Shown in pieces: positions 7,701 through 8,745 of a DNA stretch of 8,745 bases. How positions within the stretch are numbered: position 1 is the stretch's first letter; every line of letters starts with the position of its first letter. A program made the position numbers and the translations under genes. Under the pieces are notes generated by a model that searched no databases, had not been told where the DNA came from, and was given only the letters and a program-made list of their open reading frames with translations. Source of the DNA: CAMEON01 sp963609805 (GTDB lineage Bacteria; Bacillota; Clostridia; Oscillospirales; CAG-272); NCBI GenBank assembly GCA_963609805.1, contig CAVDLN010000078.1, positions 1 through 8,745 on the forward strand, given 5' to 3'.

Positions 7701-8687
7701 GCCGCAGGTGAGGCAGACCTGAGGCTCCGTACAGGTCGCATCGGCCCCGAAGGTGTGCCCCGCGGCGGGAATTACGGTAGGTTCCTCAAGAATCTCGCCG
7801 CAGACAGAGCATACCGTTCCGCCCGTATGACCCTCTTCCGTGCAGGTCGGTTCCACTGTCGGTGCATGGACAGGCGTATGCGGCAGCCTATCCTCCAGAA
7901 GCGCACCGCAGACCGCGCAGCAGGCGGCATGCGTGCAGGAGGCGGCACCGTCGGGACAGTGACCGACGGCCGCGATTTCAACCTGCTCTGTCAGGACAGC
8001 GCCGCAGACCGAGCACACGGCGCCTTCCGTCAGACCGGATTCCGTGCAGGTCGGCTGCTTTGCGGGAACAACGGCGATCTGATGCCCCGTTGCGGGAAGC
8101 ATCGCCGGCTCCGCCAGAATCACGCCGCACCGACTGCAGCGCGAACCGACGCCGTGTCCGTCCTCGGTGCAGGTAGGCAGTACGGCCTCTGTTTTTTCAG
8201 CCTTGTGTCCCTGTGCCGGAACGGTTTCCTGCGCGGCAAGCACAACTCCGCACACGGCACAGTGCGATCCCTCCGTCAGTCCCGTTTCCGTGCAACCGGC
8301 CGGAACGGCGGCGTCCGCAACAGCCGTATGTCGCGCGGCAGGAATCGGTTCGGTCTCTGCGTATCCGCAGACAGTGCAGGTACGCATGCGCTCACCGACA
8401 TCCGTGCAGGTTGGTTCTGCCGTTGTTTTCCACTCGGTGAGGACGTGCAGATGGATGGTTTCCCCGCCGCCGGTTTCGGATTCCGTTTCGGATTCTGTCC
8501 CGAAGCCTTTCTCCGTTTCCGAATCGGTTTCCGTCAGCGTATCGGAAACATCGGGATGCTCCGTTCCGGTATTCCGGCAGGCCAGCAAAAGAAGAGCTGC
8601 ACACACAAGCAGGCAGACAGGCAGGACAGAAAAAAATCTGTTTGAAATTTTAAAAAAGGCCTTGGCAGACGCGTGATGCCGATTCAT
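4704..8687 (-). CDS. Surface lipoprotein with Cys-rich tandem repeats, lamin-tail domain and CotH kinase domain
   Basis: This 1327-residue lipoprotein starts with a signal peptide whose hydrophobic core (VLPVCLLVCAALLLLAC) ends in a lipobox, with Cys37 as the predicted lipid anchor. Residues 38-82 are an acidic Ser/Thr/Glu linker. Residues 83-584 are 13 tandem Cys-rich units. A lamin-tail-like beta domain follows (~595-760; GYIQLYNSSDADIKLAG, then IPAGGYYLV). Next is a chitobiase/hexosaminidase C-terminal-like domain (~789-893; YTVYYTLDGSDPR). The C-terminal ~430 residues are a CotH kinase domain: GFRDAYVQR, FWGVYNFRERYS (~1058-1069), FNAEDWPNNNVKLW (1155-1168) and LLDTDW (1184-1189). Asp1159, Asp1186 and Asp1188 are candidate metal or catalytic residues. 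CotH of Bacillus phosphorylates spore-coat proteins, but here the domain should face outside. A perfect AGGAGG supports the start. The gene overlaps the one before by ATGA and precedes a GH2 enzyme by 32 bp. The substrate is unknown. Confidence 0.93.
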   Translation of the reverse strand: MNRHHASAKAFFKISNRFFSVLPVCLLVCAALLLLACRNTGTEHPDVSDTLTETDSETEKGFGTESETESETGGGETIHLHVLTEWKTTAEPTCTDVGERMRTCTVCGYAETEPIPAARHTAVADAAVPAGCTETGLTEGSHCAVCGVVLAAQETVPAQGHKAEKTEAVLPTCTEDGHGVGSRCSRCGVILAEPAMLPATGHQIAVVPAKQPTCTESGLTEGAVCSVCGAVLTEQVEIAAVGHCPDGAASCTHAACCAVCGALLEDRLPHTPVHAPTVEPTCTEEGHTGGTVCSVCGEILEEPTVIPAAGHTFGADATCTEPQVCLTCGAVISPASGHFPAVLQGVKPTCTEPGESDYIWCTVCGKVLQERTVLPATGHTPVASPEIAPTCTEPGRRGGTQCADCGIVLTEPVRINATGHQPVYDQPVSATCIEDGLTTGFHCGKCGCIIKQQETVPAKGHTAVTDTAVAPTCTAAGKTEGSHCSVCKAVLVPQVEIEAAGHCFGACPETPPTCTRPGYEAGESCMVCGYERTVRAVIPATGHTSVTDPAVAATADAYGWTEGSHCAVCGTVLTAQTRLPKSGTVLHPGDSEQYRGVLIVSVYGTGKKNTDASASHGYIQLYNSSDADIKLAGASLYYRKDSGSYAELCFPEDAVIPAGGYYLVRAASPKGYDTASAVIDVLYADLDWDIYIDNKEVHLVLAPSGWDMYPTEDITALTDAVSVFVSSEKESYESVYAVNSLSKKKVAVRTAYKDYSGYHIVNLTKTATPELEKISPRTADGRVNPVSCSFSEITFSHAAGVYSDTVELILTPPDGYTVYYTLDGSDPRVSSAAQVFEGSITLSDSSSLAWRDTYNRFYAGKVAGVDAMIGGYVVKAYAKNGSDATAVYTNTYFILPEGADWNVNIVSISMSAEDLFGQDGFYVKYDSADDEGSRPRGTAVLEVFDPQGSRVGHSNVELAVSGHGSTSNAMRSLRVYYKGSLNEEGGMESDLNYDLFGGLARDENGQAITSFSRLLLRNAGQDCSMAGFRDAYVQRVSAGLCVDTMASSAALVFINGEFWGVYNFRERYSPEYVSDHAGADKDTVAVIETAYSISNPNPDVAFIDSSGVTGYADEFNWILEYAYGSDLSSAEAYAWIESKIDLDSLIDLCAVRCYFNAEDWPNNNVKLWRDTDSDSPDPRWHFVLLDTDWCMGYKVSSWLSRTSPLYAMFKDDCPLSRLLAALKENQSFYEKLLARLWSIPDCLDTDRLSEELENMIAEREPLMALQEARWPKNGTAVFSMNIWYEQVEILRDFVSRRDEYYHNTLKSYFGLSEEEFAALAEQYYPAG
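6936..8441 (-). repeat. Array of 13 Cys-rich protein repeats (41-residue period) inside the CotH lipoprotein gene
   Basis: Residues 83-584 divide into 13 units, mostly ending in Gly-His. Ten are exactly 41 residues (123 bp): units 2-4, 6 and 8-13. Units 5 and 7 are exactly 27 (81 bp; 7878-7958 and 7674-7754). Unit 1 has 38. The pattern is TCTE-x-G, then C-x-x-C-G-x-V/I-L, a hydrophobic-Pro-Ala stretch and G-H. In full units the Cys sit at positions 12, 23 and 26 and the His at 41. I count 43 Cys in all. Three Cys and one His per unit could bind zinc, or the Cys could form disulfides outside the cell. Similar TCTE...CxxCG...ATGH repeats are common in extracellular Clostridia proteins, but I know of no established function. 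The DNA copies have diverged, so the array is not a recent slippage product. Confidence 0.92.
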
Positions 8688-8745
8688 ACAATCTCCTCCT
8701 CACGCACATATCGCCGAAAATTCTCCGGCTGCTTATCGAAACCGT
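8684..8745 (-). CDS. C-terminal end of an unidentified upstream gene
   Basis: One minus-strand frame is open from the window edge (first full codon at 8743) and reads GFDKQPENFRRYVREEEIV before TGA at 8686-8684. Its stop overlaps the ATG of the CotH lipoprotein gene as ATGA, a typical sign of translational coupling. Only 19 residues are present, so no family can be assigned. They are charged and show no membrane segment. In Firmicutes, CotH genes often sit beside VTC-type polyphosphate polymerase and DUF4956 genes. That makes those families reasonable candidates, but it is an inference from neighbourhood only. Confidence 0.6.
   Translation of the reverse strand, partial: GFDKQPENFRRYVREEEIV
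8693..8700 (-). promoter_or_regulatory. Strong ribosome binding site of the CotH lipoprotein gene, inside the preceding gene
   Basis: On the minus strand AGGAGGAG lies five bases before the ATG at 8687; counting the AGGAGG core (8695-8700), the spacing is seven. It sits within the last codons of the upstream gene, where it encodes part of the Glu-rich end (REEEIV). This fixes the start and shows the gene is translated from an internal site of a polycistronic message. Confidence 0.85.

Noticed and set aside
6936..8441. Periodic 123-bp DNA repeats as a CRISPR array or other non-coding repeat
   Set aside because: The periodicity is that of an in-frame protein repeat with diverged DNA copies. 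There are no identical short direct repeats with unique spacers and no cas genes.
7755..8645. 296-codon open frame on the plus strand opposite the Cys-rich repeats
   Set aside because: It is Arg-, Cys- and Gly-rich and simply mirrors the repeated DNA of the real gene. The repetition keeps the antisense frame free of stops.

Overview
The window looks like a stretch of chromosome from a Gram-positive, Clostridia-type Firmicute, probably an uncultured gut Oscillospirales-like bacterium. The reasons are AGGAGG-class ribosome binding sites, a lipobox lipoprotein, a membrane-anchored HtrA with an acidic N-terminal tail, a CotH-family kinase domain behind a lamin-tail domain, and moderate to high GC with tight spacing. 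No genus can be named from the sequence alone. Nothing marks the window as phage or plasmid: there is no integrase, transposase, CRISPR array or attachment repeat.

Left arm, plus strand (1-2000). It begins inside a gene for a Sel1-repeat protein (ends 325). Sixty bases later comes a membrane-tethered HtrA/DegP-type serine protease with one PDZ domain (386-1873) and a visible Ser-His-Asp triad. A small hairpin follows, and tRNA-Leu(UAG) starts directly after it (1916-2000).

Centre (2001-2130). A very strong, nearly palindromic intrinsic terminator directly abuts the CCA end of the tRNA. Its A and T tracts on both sides mean it can stop transcription arriving from either direction, which suits the convergent arrangement. 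The remaining ~90 bp are non-coding and contain two small inverted repeats.

Right arm, minus strand (8745-2131). Transcription runs from the right edge leftwards through three tightly packed genes: the last codons of an unidentified gene; a 1327-residue lipoprotein whose start overlaps the previous stop (ATGA); and, 32 bp later, an 846-residue GH2 beta-mannosidase-like enzyme without a signal peptide. The lipoprotein has a lipobox, an acidic Ser/Thr linker, an array of 13 Cys-rich repeats (mostly exactly 41 residues, two of exactly 27), a lamin-tail domain, a chitobiase/hexosaminidase C-terminal-like beta domain and a CotH kinase domain.

The most interesting object is this lipoprotein. It is predicted to hold a CotH kinase fold outside the membrane on a Cys-rich stalk, in an apparent operon with a predicted cytoplasmic mannosidase. 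The individual domains are known families. The combination, the repeat metrics and the link to the glycosidase are the points worth following up. No wholly new system is claimed.
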